Below are positions 1 to 7,972 of a stretch of 64,000 nucleotides of DNA, piece by piece. The stretch lies in assembly GCF_000409775.1 (NCBI RefSeq), contig NZ_KE332377.1:1212073-1276072 (forward strand), in the 5' to 3' direction. The position numbers were made by a program, and so were the translations under genes. Numbering within the stretch: the stretch's first letter is position 1; the number at the start of each line of letters is the position of its first letter. Below the pieces are notes generated by a model. It searched no databases and was not told where the DNA came from. It worked only from the letters and a program-made list of their open reading frames with translations. This stretch comes from Litchfieldella anticariensis FP35 = DSM 16096 (GTDB lineage: Bacteria > Pseudomonadota > Gammaproteobacteria > Pseudomonadales > Halomonadaceae).

Positions 1-185
1 CCAAGCGATATCGGAAAAAAACGTTCGATTTCTTGTTCACCTCGGTAGATATACAAGGTAGAGGCCTTGTCATCCACCAGCAGCCATAACTCATCAGGTG
101 CGTGCGGGGGCAAGGTGGCCTGAGCACTCAACGTCGGCATGATGGCCAAGATCCAGACCAGCAGAAATTTTTTCAGGTGGCTCAT
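1..185 (-). CDS. Partial L,D-transpeptidase-like exported protein (N-terminus only)
   Basis: The reading frame starts with ATG at 183-185 and runs off the left edge, so only about 61 residues are visible. The N-terminus (MSHLKKFLLVWILAIMP) is a signal peptide with a likely cleavage after a LSAQA-type site. The mature start has DELWLLVDDKASTLYIYRG, which resembles the opening strands of YkuD/L,D-transpeptidase domains, where a short repetitive beta pattern precedes the catalytic part. The catalytic His and Cys would lie outside the window, so the family call is an inference from the first strands only. It would act in the periplasm on peptidoglycan. Confidence 0.55.
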   Translation of the reverse strand, partial: MSHLKKFLLVWILAIMPTLSAQATLPPHAPDELWLLVDDKASTLYIYRGEQEIERFFPISL

Positions 186-382
186 CCGTGGTGCATCTCC
201 GACAAACACAAACAAGTAGCGGCGCATTCATACCGTATTGTCATCCAAGATACAATCCTCTTTAGCAAAAGAGGTACGCACCAAGTCAAACATTCCATCA
301 CCACTCCATGATACGGGCCAATAGACAGCCTGTATCTTTGTTTGCAATCATGACCGCCTGTCCTTCCAGGTTGTTATCGATA

Positions 383-976
383 TCAAGCCAGGGCACGCTG
401 TATCAACGCCTGATGCGGAGCCGAGAACTCAATGGTGCGGGCTAGATCATGCCCACGATCCGACATCTTGTTCCAAGTCTTGCGTATAATCCGGCGCAAT
501 TTGTCCTCGTCATGCTCCTTGGAAAAATCAGTGAAATAGTACTCCAGAAAAACCAGACAGGCAGTATCCTCCAACGCTTGCGCCTCGGTATCACGACGTA
601 GATCCTCCTTGCGAATCAAAGCGGCGACTCGTTCGCATGTCACCTCGTCGTAGCCGACATCTGTCAGCACCCTGGTGGCCTGCTCAGCTTGGCGGCGTCC
701 AAGTTCACGCCGCCAAGCCAGATAGCCAGGTCGATCACGGGGATAGTCGTCACGCGGAACACGCCAGCGCTGCAGGTGCTGAGCACGAACCGCAAGGCGC
801 AAGACGTCGCTGGCATCCGGTGCTACACGTTCCAGCCATTCACTCATGCGCCGAGCATAAAGCTGCTCGTAAGCAATGCGTTGTCCCTTCACCTCCACAA
901 GACGCGGATCTTCACAGTGCAGGGCATCGAATCGCTCGATAGCGGCCTGAAACCGGGATGCTTCATGCATCGTCAT
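383..976 (-). CDS. DUF4202 family protein
   Basis: A 197-residue soluble protein recognised as the DUF4202 family, whose biochemical role is not established. Visible features are an AIERFDALHCEDP opening, a conserved QHLQRW segment, DYPRDRPGYLAWRRELG and a C-terminal DFSKEHDEDKLRRIIRKTWNKMSDRG block with many charged residues. No signal peptide or membrane segment is seen. The start is supported by a strong GAGGAGG ribosome binding site four bases before the ATG. It follows the CDF transporter gene on the same strand by about 60 bases, so co-transcription is possible. Length matches what I remember of the family. Confidence 0.75.
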   Translation of the reverse strand: MTMHEASRFQAAIERFDALHCEDPRLVEVKGQRIAYEQLYARRMSEWLERVAPDASDVLRLAVRAQHLQRWRVPRDDYPRDRPGYLAWRRELGRRQAEQATRVLTDVGYDEVTCERVAALIRKEDLRRDTEAQALEDTACLVFLEYYFTDFSKEHDEDKLRRIIRKTWNKMSDRGHDLARTIEFSAPHQALIQRALA

Positions 977-1037
977 ACATCCTCCTCGAGTCGATCACCC
1001 TATGAGCCTAACCGAAAGCAAGTTTTCAGCAAACGAC

Positions 1038-1967
1038 TCAAGGGCATCCCTGAACTCCCGATGACGGAGCAGCCCAGCGTTCGTCCGCAGTGAACACCAC
1101 GTCGGTAACCAAGGGAGAGTACACTTGTCGTACTTCAGCATCGAGGCGTTGACGAATCGCATCCAGATCATTCAACGAATTCAGCGGAAAGCCAGAGGGC
1201 AGAACCACATGCACGACCACGTATAGCATGCGCCCCGGCCTGACCATGCGTACGTGGACACGACGTGCCGGCAATTCAGCCAATGCCCGGTCGATGGCAG
1301 CCCGTACCGGTACGCTCAATGAGGAGGACGGTGTACGGTTGAGAAGCTCTAGAATGGCCCGCGAAGCCATGCGTACCGGCACGCCCAAACACAGCAACAC
1401 CACAGCGATGACCAGTACAGAGTCTACATAGGGAATCAGCAACGGCCACTTGAAGAAATCGAGTACGGGAATCACACAGAAAGCCAGCAATACCGACCCA
1501 GAGATCACACTGTTGACCAACCAGTTTTCCTGGTCGGCACGCACCAGTGGACTATCAATGCGTGCCATCGTGCGGGTAAGAGCCCAGGCTGTCAGCGAGC
1601 AGGCCAGCGTAGCGAATAGTGCATATCCGATAGCCAGCCCGGCGACGATGGTCCGACCACCGGAGAACAGGGTAACACTAGCATCGAACAATGCGAATCC
1701 CGATACCCCGAGGATCAACAGTCCCTTCCCAGCGTTGACCAACGATTCGAAGTAAGTGTAACCGAAGGGGTATTCGTCGCTATCCGGCCCACTGGCCAGC
1801 CGACTGACTCGTACCGTCAGCAAAGCAATGGCGAAATAGATCAGATTGAACAATCCATCGAGCAAGATCGCCTGAGAATGGGAGATCCAGGCCACGATCA
1901 CTGCTACTACGCCGACTACCAAGGCCATGATCGTCGATAGCAACAGCGCCCCCTTTTCGGATTTCAT
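1038..1967 (-). CDS. Cation diffusion facilitator (CDF) family metal transporter
   Basis: About 309 residues when begun at the ATG at 1965-1967, which has a GGGAAGAGGG ribosome binding site. Longer frames starting near 2084 would have to read through a clear terminator, so they were not chosen. Membrane segments start with LLLSTIMALVVGVVAVIVAWISHSQ, and the SQAILLDGLFNLIYF stretch corresponds to the metal-site region of TM2 in CDF proteins. The C-terminal third is the cytoplasmic domain with MLYVVVHVVLPSGF. CDF proteins export divalent cations such as Zn, Fe or Cd in exchange for protons; the TM2 residues (LDGLFN) differ from the classic zinc-type HxxxD, so substrate cannot be assigned. Confidence 0.8.
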   Translation of the reverse strand: MKSEKGALLLSTIMALVVGVVAVIVAWISHSQAILLDGLFNLIYFAIALLTVRVSRLASGPDSDEYPFGYTYFESLVNAGKGLLILGVSGFALFDASVTLFSGGRTIVAGLAIGYALFATLACSLTAWALTRTMARIDSPLVRADQENWLVNSVISGSVLLAFCVIPVLDFFKWPLLIPYVDSVLVIAVVLLCLGVPVRMASRAILELLNRTPSSSLSVPVRAAIDRALAELPARRVHVRMVRPGRMLYVVVHVVLPSGFPLNSLNDLDAIRQRLDAEVRQVYSPLVTDVVFTADERWAAPSSGVQGCP

Positions 1968-2030
1968 TTCCCTCTTCCCCTTCTGCCCTGGCCTCGCCCC
2001 AGCGACATCGAGCATTTGTCGGGCGAGCAC

Positions 2031-2061
2031 AAAAAACCCCGTACGAACTGCTCGTACGGGG
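2031..2061 (-). terminator. Rho-independent terminator after the 78-aa small protein gene
   Basis: A perfect 10-bp stem (CCCCGTACGA / TCGTACGGGG) with a five-base loop. Read on the minus strand it is followed by six T residues. It lies just downstream of the gene ending at 2081 and before the CDF gene start at 1967, so the two are separate transcription units. Confidence 0.85.
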
Positions 2062-2080
2062 TAGCATGATCTCGTGACCA

Positions 2081-2317
2081 TCAATGGACAGTGGCGGGAA
2101 ACTCTTGATCCTCACTTTCTTCCTGCCACAGCTTGCTGCGAGTGATGGCATGGTCGATCATTTCCTGTGCCACTTCGAAGCGGCTCTGGCGCAACAGATC
2201 CGCGGCTTCATCAGAAAAGCGAATGCGCATCAAAGGTTCACCCTCGCCTTCGGCGGGGCGCAATACGATCTCGCCATCGGCGAGTTCAACGATTTCCAGA
2301 ATCGCAGTATCGGACAT
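2081..2317 (-). CDS. Small conserved hypothetical protein next to topA
   Basis: A 78-residue acidic protein (MSDTAILEIVELADGEIVLRP...). The start at 2315-2317 is chosen because a GGGGGAG ribosome binding site precedes it; an upstream in-frame start at 2353 adds only a weakly conserved extension. It has a short beta-rich N-half and a helical C-half (DEAADLLRQSRFEVAQEMIDHAITRSK), no membrane segment and no cysteine. Pseudomonads carry a similar small protein downstream of topA and a DUF6586 gene, so the neighbourhood looks conserved. Its function is unknown. A strong terminator follows. Confidence 0.65.
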   Translation of the reverse strand: MSDTAILEIVELADGEIVLRPAEGEGEPLMRIRFSDEAADLLRQSRFEVAQEMIDHAITRSKLWQEESEDQEFPATVH

Positions 2318-2434
2318 CGGGGACTCCCCCTCTGAATTGGGGACAAAGAGCACAGCAATAAAAAACGACCACGGCAGCCATCCATGGTCGTTGTCTCATC
2401 TAACGACTAGCCTATCACCTTATCACCCAAGGCG

Positions 2435-2899
2435 TCACCACTCGAAGCTGGTTTCGCGCATACTGGCCAGCTCACGCTTGAACTCCTCCACACACCAACG
2501 CAGCTCATCAGCAAGCGAGAGTCGCTCAGCCGTAGTGATCAACGCAGGTGATATTGACGACTCACGTCGCGCCGCCCCCTCCACACCATGTAGCCGCTCG
2601 ATACGCTGCAGTAGCAATGCCAGCCAGCTTCCATCACGCCGGACTAGTTCCCGAAGTCGCTCGAGTTCTGCCAGGCGACGCTCGTCTTCCACCAAAAGTT
2701 CCCGCCAGTCGTGGCGCTCCAGCATGGCATGCTCAGTCAATTCACGCAGCGCTGAGTTCAATGCCAGCTCAATAAGCGCCAACGCCCCCTCTTCCGAGGC
2801 TAGACGCCGGGAAACGGCATGCTCATCGTCACCGGCCATCGTGTCGAGAAGTAATTCTGCCTGATAGAGCAATTGATTGGTGCGGCCCCGAGGTGTCAT
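2435..2899 (-). CDS. DUF6586-like protein translationally coupled to topA
   Basis: A 154-residue, largely helical protein ([18 protein letters not shown]..., ending in [18 protein letters not shown]). The ATG at 2897-2899 overlaps the topA stop codon in an ATGA arrangement, which suggests translational coupling. In pseudomonads the gene after topA encodes a protein of similar size and opening motif (RTNQ.LY), named DUF6586. That assignment is from remembered synteny and sequence resemblance. No catalytic motif is visible, and its role beside topoisomerase I is unknown. Confidence 0.6.
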   Translation of the reverse strand: MTPRGRTNQLLYQAELLLDTMAGDDEHAVSRRLASEEGALALIELALNSALRELTEHAMLERHDWRELLVEDERRLAELERLRELVRRDGSWLALLLQRIERLHGVEGAARRESSISPALITTAERLSLADELRWCVEEFKRELASMRETSFEW

Positions 2900-5526
2900 T
2901 TACGCTTGTCCTCTACCTGCCACTTGCCATCCTCGAAAACAGCCCGCCAGCCGGTTGCCTTGCCGTCCTCTTCGGTCATCACGTATTGCGACTTGGACTT
3001 GCGCGAGAAACGAATCTGCGCTGGACGACCATCTGGATCTTCGCTGGGGGCATCGAGAATGAAATGATACTTCTCGGGCAACTCGTTGGCATGTGCCTTG
3101 AGCTCGTGGACCAAGGGTGGTCGCGTCTCTCGGTTCTTGGGGAATTGGCTCGCCGCCAGAAACAAACCGCTGGCGCCATCGCGCAGCACATAGTGATCGT
3201 CGACCTTCTGACAGGCCAGTTCCGGCATAGGTATCGGCTCCATCTTGGGAGGCGCTACCTCACCGCTCTTCAGCAGCTTGCGTGTGTTCTTGCATGCCTC
3301 GTTGGTACAACCGAAGTACTTGCCGAAACGGCCTGACTTCAATTGCATCTCCGCCCCACACTTGTCGCACTCTAGTGTCGGCCCCTCGTAGCCCTTGATC
3401 TTGAATCGTCCTTTCTCAATCTCATGACCATCGCAATCAGGGCTATTACCGCAAATATGCAGCTTGCGCGTCTCATCGATCAGGTAGCTGTCCATAGCGG
3501 TACCGCACTTGGGACAGCGATGCTTGGCACGCAACGCCACGGCCTCGGCTTCCTCGTCGGCATCAGCAGCCACCGCTTCCTCTCCAGGAATCAGATCGAT
3601 GGTGGTCTTGCAGCGTTCCTTGGGGGGCAGGTTGTAGCCCGAACAACCGAGAAAAACCCCAGTGGAGGCGGTGCGAATCTGCATCTTGCGCCCACAACTC
3701 GGACAGTCGATATCGGTTGCCACAGGCTGATTCGGGCGCATGCCATCTTCACTCTCGGCATGTTCCAGGCGCGTCTTGAATTCGGCATAGAAGCTGTCGA
3801 GTAGCACCTTCCAGTCACGCTCCCCCTCAGCGATCTCATCGAGACTGTCTTCCATGCGCGCAGTGAATCCGTAGTCCATCAAGTCACTGAAGGATTCCTT
3901 TAGGCGCTCGGTGACGATATCGCCTAGTTTTTCGGCATAGAACCGTCGGTTCTCCAACTTGACGTAGCCGCGATCCTGAATAGTGGAAATGATCGACGCA
4001 TAGGTCGAGGGTCGGCCGATACCACGTTTTTCCAACTCCTTGACCAAGCTCGCTTCAGTAAAACGAGCCGGCGGTTTAGTGAAGTGCTGTTTCGGATCCA
4101 GTGCCTCGAGCGACATCGGCGTTCCCTCGGAAAGGTCGGGCAACGACTGGTCCTCGTCCTTCTTGCCGGCGGGTTTCATTACCCGCGTGTAACCATCGAA
4201 CTTGAGCACTCGCCCCTTGGCTTTGAGCTCGTAGCCATTGGTTTCCACCGTCAACGTGGTCGAGAGATATTCCGCCGGGGTCATTTGGCAGGCCACGAAT
4301 TGGCGCCAGATCAACTCGTAGAGACGTTCGGCATCTCGCTCCATACCAGCCAGATCGGTCGCCTTACGCTCCACGTCCGAGGGGCGAATCGCTTCGTGGG
4401 CCTCCTGGGCACCCGCCTTGCTGGTATAGCGGTTGGGGGCCTCTGGCAGGTACCGCTTGCCGTATTCACGCTCAATGTGGCCGCGTACCGCTGCCACCGC
4501 ATCCTGAGACAGATTGGTGGAGTCGGTACGCATGTAAGTGATGTAGCCCGCCTCGTAGAGCCGCTGGGCCAGGGTCATGGTCTTCTTCACCGAGAAGCCC
4601 AAACGACCGCTGGCGGCCTGCTGCAACGTCGAGGTAATGAAGGGCGCACCGGGCTTGGACCGAGTCGGTTTGTCTTCCCGACCAGTGATTTCGAGGCTAG
4701 CTTGTCTAAGCGCAGCAATACGCTCAAGGGTCTCGGCCTCAGAGGTGGGCCGGAACACCTCCCTCCCCTGACGCGTCAGCTCGAAACGCACCGACTTGCC
4801 TTCAGGGCTCATCAAGTCCGCATGGACGTCCCAAAACTCCTCGGGCACGAAAGCACGGATTTCACGCTCGCGCTCAACGATTAGACGAACGGCCACCGAT
4901 TGCACACGCCCGGCGGATAGCCCTCGAGCCACCTTGTTCCATAGCAACGGCGACAGCATGAACCCCACCACCCGATCGAGGAAGCGCCGCGCCTGTTGAG
5001 CCTCGACACGCTCGATATTGAGCGTCCCAGGATCCTTGAAAGCTTCCTGGATGGCGTTCTTGGTAATTTCGTTGAACACTACCCGCTTGTAACGTTCGTC
5101 TTCACCGCCAATGGTTTCCTTGAGATGCCAGGCAATCGCCTCCCCTTCACGGTCCAAGTCCGTTGCCAGGTAGACGGCATCCGCTTTGGCAGCATACTTC
5201 TTGAGCTCAGCGACGACCTTTTCCTTGCCCGGAAGTATCTCATACTGGGCACGCCAGCCATGCTCGGGGTCTATTCCCATTCGCCGGATCAGCTGGCCCC
5301 AAGCTTTCTGCTGCCGATAGCTGGCCTTCTCCTCCGCAGACATCTTGCGTGTCGCTGCCGCCTGCCGGGCGCGCTCCTTGGGATCGGAGGCTGCCTTGCC
5401 CGAGCCGCTGGTCGGCAGGTCACGAATATGACCCACGCTGGATTTCACGATGAAATCATTGCCGAGATACTTGTTGATCGTCTTGGCCTTGGCCGGAGAC
5501 TCGACGATGACCAGTGACTTGCCCAT
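2896..5526 (-). CDS. topA: DNA topoisomerase I
   Basis: A full-length type IA topoisomerase of 876 residues that relaxes negatively supercoiled DNA. The N-terminal TOPRIM domain has [14 protein letters not shown] and the acidic [15 protein letters not shown] motif. The active-site region is [16 protein letters not shown], whose central Tyr forms the covalent DNA link. The C-terminus carries three Cys4 zinc-ribbon modules (starting CPSCGRK, CPKCGTA and CDKCGAE) followed by a basic tail, as in the E. coli enzyme (865 residues). The start codon has GGAG just upstream. It overlaps the next gene by ATGA. Confidence 0.97.
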   Translation of the reverse strand: MGKSLVIVESPAKAKTINKYLGNDFIVKSSVGHIRDLPTSGSGKAASDPKERARQAAATRKMSAEEKASYRQQKAWGQLIRRMGIDPEHGWRAQYEILPGKEKVVAELKKYAAKADAVYLATDLDREGEAIAWHLKETIGGEDERYKRVVFNEITKNAIQEAFKDPGTLNIERVEAQQARRFLDRVVGFMLSPLLWNKVARGLSAGRVQSVAVRLIVEREREIRAFVPEEFWDVHADLMSPEGKSVRFELTRQGREVFRPTSEAETLERIAALRQASLEITGREDKPTRSKPGAPFITSTLQQAASGRLGFSVKKTMTLAQRLYEAGYITYMRTDSTNLSQDAVAAVRGHIEREYGKRYLPEAPNRYTSKAGAQEAHEAIRPSDVERKATDLAGMERDAERLYELIWRQFVACQMTPAEYLSTTLTVETNGYELKAKGRVLKFDGYTRVMKPAGKKDEDQSLPDLSEGTPMSLEALDPKQHFTKPPARFTEASLVKELEKRGIGRPSTYASIISTIQDRGYVKLENRRFYAEKLGDIVTERLKESFSDLMDYGFTARMEDSLDEIAEGERDWKVLLDSFYAEFKTRLEHAESEDGMRPNQPVATDIDCPSCGRKMQIRTASTGVFLGCSGYNLPPKERCKTTIDLIPGEEAVAADADEEAEAVALRAKHRCPKCGTAMDSYLIDETRKLHICGNSPDCDGHEIEKGRFKIKGYEGPTLECDKCGAEMQLKSGRFGKYFGCTNEACKNTRKLLKSGEVAPPKMEPIPMPELACQKVDDHYVLRDGASGLFLAASQFPKNRETRPPLVHELKAHANELPEKYHFILDAPSEDPDGRPAQIRFSRKSKSQYVMTEEDGKATGWRAVFEDGKWQVEDKRK

Positions 5527-5913
5527 AGTGCTCCATTTTCCTCATGGCACCGGCCACACGACCCGTGCCTGGCTGCTCGACTCCCGGCATTTCACCGAGT
5601 GAAAAATGCGCCTACCCTACCCCAGCCTCCGGCTTGACGCCAGTCATCTCACTCCACTCGCTTTTTGACCCTAGACTGCCAGCCTATTCTCTCGCAAGCT
5701 TTGACACGCTCCTGCATCGCCGTCTCGTTCTCCATTCAATCCGCTCATGGCATCTTCGTTATCACCTTGTCATGAAGGCTTTTTTCTCAAGCGAGAGCGT
5801 GGTGTACTATGATGTAGTAAAATCACTACATCACATGAAACCCTCTATACGATTGGGTTTGTCACATTACCTCCTTATACATAACGCCACAGAAACCATT
5901 ACAGGAGTTCTCC
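5527..5913. other. Intergenic region between divergent topA and pyk
   Basis: 387 bases without a convincing gene. It must hold the divergent promoters of topA and pyk. The right half (about 5760-5900) is AT-richer than its surroundings and contains a long perfect inverted repeat described separately. No pair of -35 and -10 boxes with good spacing could be fixed by eye. Confidence 0.6.
5810..5833. promoter_or_regulatory. Palindromic operator candidate upstream of pyk
   Basis: Perfect 9-bp inverted repeat TGATGTAGT-N6-ACTACATCA, 81 bases before the pyk ATG. HexR, the phosphosugar-sensing regulator known to control pyk in several gammaproteobacteria, binds TGTART/AYTACA half sites. The half sites here (TGTAGT / ACTACA) fit, but the spacer is six bases instead of the usual three or so. 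Identity of the regulator is therefore inference. Confidence 0.5.
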
Positions 5914-7371
5914 ATGCCGTACCCACTTCACGACCCCATCCGCCGTACCAAGATCGTCGCCACCCTGGGCCCGGCCAGCGACCGCGAGGGAGTGCTCGAG
6001 GCCATGATCGAAGCCGGGGTCGACGTGGTGCGCTTGAACTTTTCCCACGGCTCGCCCGACGATCATCGCCGCCGCCTGGCCCGGGTCCGCGAGATCGCCG
6101 ACCGCCTGGGTAAGAGCGTCGCCGCGCTCGGCGACCTGCAGGGCCCCAAGATCCGCATCGCCCGCTTCCGCGACGGCGCCGTGCGCCTCGAGGAGGGCCA
6201 GGCCTTCGTCCTCGACATGGCGCTCGACGGTGAGGCCGGCGATGCGGCACGCGTGGGTTGCGACTACAAGCAGTTGGTCGACGACGTCGTCGCCGGCGAC
6301 CGCCTGCTGCTCGACGATGGCCGCCTGGTGCTCGAGGTCGAGCGAGTCACCGGCCCCGAGGTCCATACCCACGTGGTGGTGGGCGGCAAGCTGTCCAACA
6401 ACAAGGGTATCAACAAGCAAGGTGGCGGGCTCTCCGCTGCGGCGCTCACCGACAAGGACAAGGCCGACCTCAAGACCGCCGTCGACATTGGCGTCGATTA
6501 CCTCGCCGTGTCCTTCCCGCGCTCGGCCGCCGACATGCAGGAAGCCCGCGCCCTGCTCGGTGAAGCCGGCGCCGAGATCGGCCTGGTGGCCAAGGTCGAA
6601 CGTGCCGAGGCAGTGGCCGACGACGCCACCCTGGACGGCATCATCGAGGCCAGCGATGCGGTGATGGTGGCACGCGGCGACCTCGGCGTGGAGATCGGTG
6701 ACGCGCAGTTGATCGGCGTGCAGAAGCGCCTGATCAAGCGCGCCCGCACCCTGAACCGCGCGGTGATCACCGCGACGCAAATGATGGAGTCGATGATCAC
6801 CGCCCCGCTGCCGACCCGCGCCGAGGTGTTCGATGTCGCCAATGCGGTGCTCGATGGCACCGATGCGGTGATGCTCTCCGCCGAGACCGCCGCCGGCGAT
6901 TACCCGGTGGAAACCATCGAGGCCATGCATCGCCTGTGCCTGGGGGCCGAGCGCGAGCGCATCGCCCAGGAGTCGGGACACCGCATCCATGAAGGCTTCT
7001 CGAAGATCGACGAGACGGTGGCACTGTCGGCGATGTACGCCGCCAACCACCTCGAGGGCGTGGCGGCGATCGCCTGCATGACCGCCACCGGCTACACGCC
7101 GCTGATCGCCTCGCGCATCCGTTCGGGGCTACCGATCGTCGGCCTGGCCCACAGCCCCATCGCCCAACGGCGCATGGCGTTGTACCGCGGCGTGGTGTCG
7201 CTGCCGTTCGATACCACTCATTTGACGGCCGACGAACTCGACCCCCGAGCCATGGCAATCCTCAAAGAGCGCGGTATTACCTCACCAGGCGACCTGATGA
7301 TCCTTACTCGAGGTGATCACATGAACGCCCACGGCGGCACCAATACGCTGAAGATTCTCGAGGTGCAATAG
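5914..7371 (+). CDS. pyk: Pyruvate kinase
   Basis: A 485-residue pyruvate kinase converting PEP and ADP to pyruvate and ATP. Diagnostic segments are [12 protein letters not shown] at the N-terminus, [19 protein letters not shown], the active-site [12 protein letters not shown] and [10 protein letters not shown]; the C-terminal regulatory domain ends [22 protein letters not shown] lies six bases before the ATG. Base composition is striking: hand-counted 60-base lines inside the gene reach about 67-73% GC, with nearly all third positions G or C, while the last 150 bases fall back to the level of neighbouring genes. mgsA follows after four bases. Confidence 0.97.
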   Translation: MPYPLHDPIRRTKIVATLGPASDREGVLEAMIEAGVDVVRLNFSHGSPDDHRRRLARVREIADRLGKSVAALGDLQGPKIRIARFRDGAVRLEEGQAFVLDMALDGEAGDAARVGCDYKQLVDDVVAGDRLLLDDGRLVLEVERVTGPEVHTHVVVGGKLSNNKGINKQGGGLSAAALTDKDKADLKTAVDIGVDYLAVSFPRSAADMQEARALLGEAGAEIGLVAKVERAEAVADDATLDGIIEASDAVMVARGDLGVEIGDAQLIGVQKRLIKRARTLNRAVITATQMMESMITAPLPTRAEVFDVANAVLDGTDAVMLSAETAAGDYPVETIEAMHRLCLGAERERIAQESGHRIHEGFSKIDETVALSAMYAANHLEGVAAIACMTATGYTPLIASRIRSGLPIVGLAHSPIAQRRMALYRGVVSLPFDTTHLTADELDPRAMAILKERGITSPGDLMILTRGDHMNAHGGTNTLKILEVQ

Positions 7372-7375
7372 AACC

Positions 7376-7852
7376 ATGACCGAGCAACGCCCTGGCCAGC
7401 AAACGGCTCGTACACTTCCGACACGCAAGCGCATCGCCCTGATCGCTCACGACGGCAAGAAGGATGAACTGCTGGACTGGGCCCGACGCTGGCGCGAGAC
7501 TCTGACTCGCCATCAACTCGTTGGCACTGGAACGACCGCCAGACGCGTCTCCAGTGATTTGGGGTTGGATGTAGAGGGCCTGATGAGCGGCCCACTAGGA
7601 GGAGACCAGCAGATCGGTGCGCGAATTACCGAGCAACGCCTCGACCTGTTGATCTTCTTTTGGGACCCCTTCGCCCCCCAGCCTCATGATCCCGACGTCA
7701 AGGCACTGCTGCGGTTGGCAGCGCTGTGGAACATTCCGGTGGCCTGCAATGCCGCCAGCGCCGATTTCCTGATCAGCTCGCCCTATCTCAGCGAAGAAGT
7801 CAGCATCGGGATTCCCGATGCCGGCGATTGGTTGGCCGCGCGGACCACTTAG
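7376..7852 (+). CDS. mgsA: Methylglyoxal synthase
   Basis: 158 residues, close to the E. coli enzyme. It converts dihydroxyacetone phosphate to methylglyoxal plus phosphate, a bypass that relieves sugar-phosphate build-up when phosphate is short. The opening RKRIALIAHDGKKDELLDWA, the phosphate-binding SGPLGGDQQIGARI, and the WDPFAPQPHDPDVKALLRLA and PVACNAASADFLI blocks are all characteristic. It starts four bases after pyk, so the two should be co-transcribed, placing the methylglyoxal shunt next to the last glycolytic step. Confidence 0.96.
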   Translation: MTEQRPGQQTARTLPTRKRIALIAHDGKKDELLDWARRWRETLTRHQLVGTGTTARRVSSDLGLDVEGLMSGPLGGDQQIGARITEQRLDLLIFFWDPFAPQPHDPDVKALLRLAALWNIPVACNAASADFLISSPYLSEEVSIGIPDAGDWLAARTT

Positions 7853-7874
7853 CCGAAACCAGCTTTACCTCTGG

Positions 7875-7963
7875 TGGGAGCGCAGATATTCTGCGCGATC
7901 CGGCCGCCAGGCCGGCTGCATGGACTCGTTCCAGCCCCATCGGCGCAATGAATTGCGCTCCCA
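7875..7963. repeat. REP-like doublet with three hairpins between convergent genes
   Basis: The ends form a perfect 10-bp inverted repeat (TGGGAGCGCA ... TGCGCTCCCA). Inside are three smaller hairpins: GCGCAG/CTGCGC, CCGGCC/GGCCGG and GCGCAA/TTGCGC. The TGGGAGCGCA ends resemble the repetitive extragenic palindromes of pseudomonads and halomonads. It lies between the 3' ends of mgsA and the DUF3141 gene and could end or stabilise both transcripts. Confidence 0.75.
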
Positions 7964-7972
7964 TGAGCGCTC

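Noticed and set aside
5899-7050. 383-codon antisense frame over pyk
   Set aside because: Results from the very high third-position GC of pyk; His/Gly/Asp-rich peptide with no motif.
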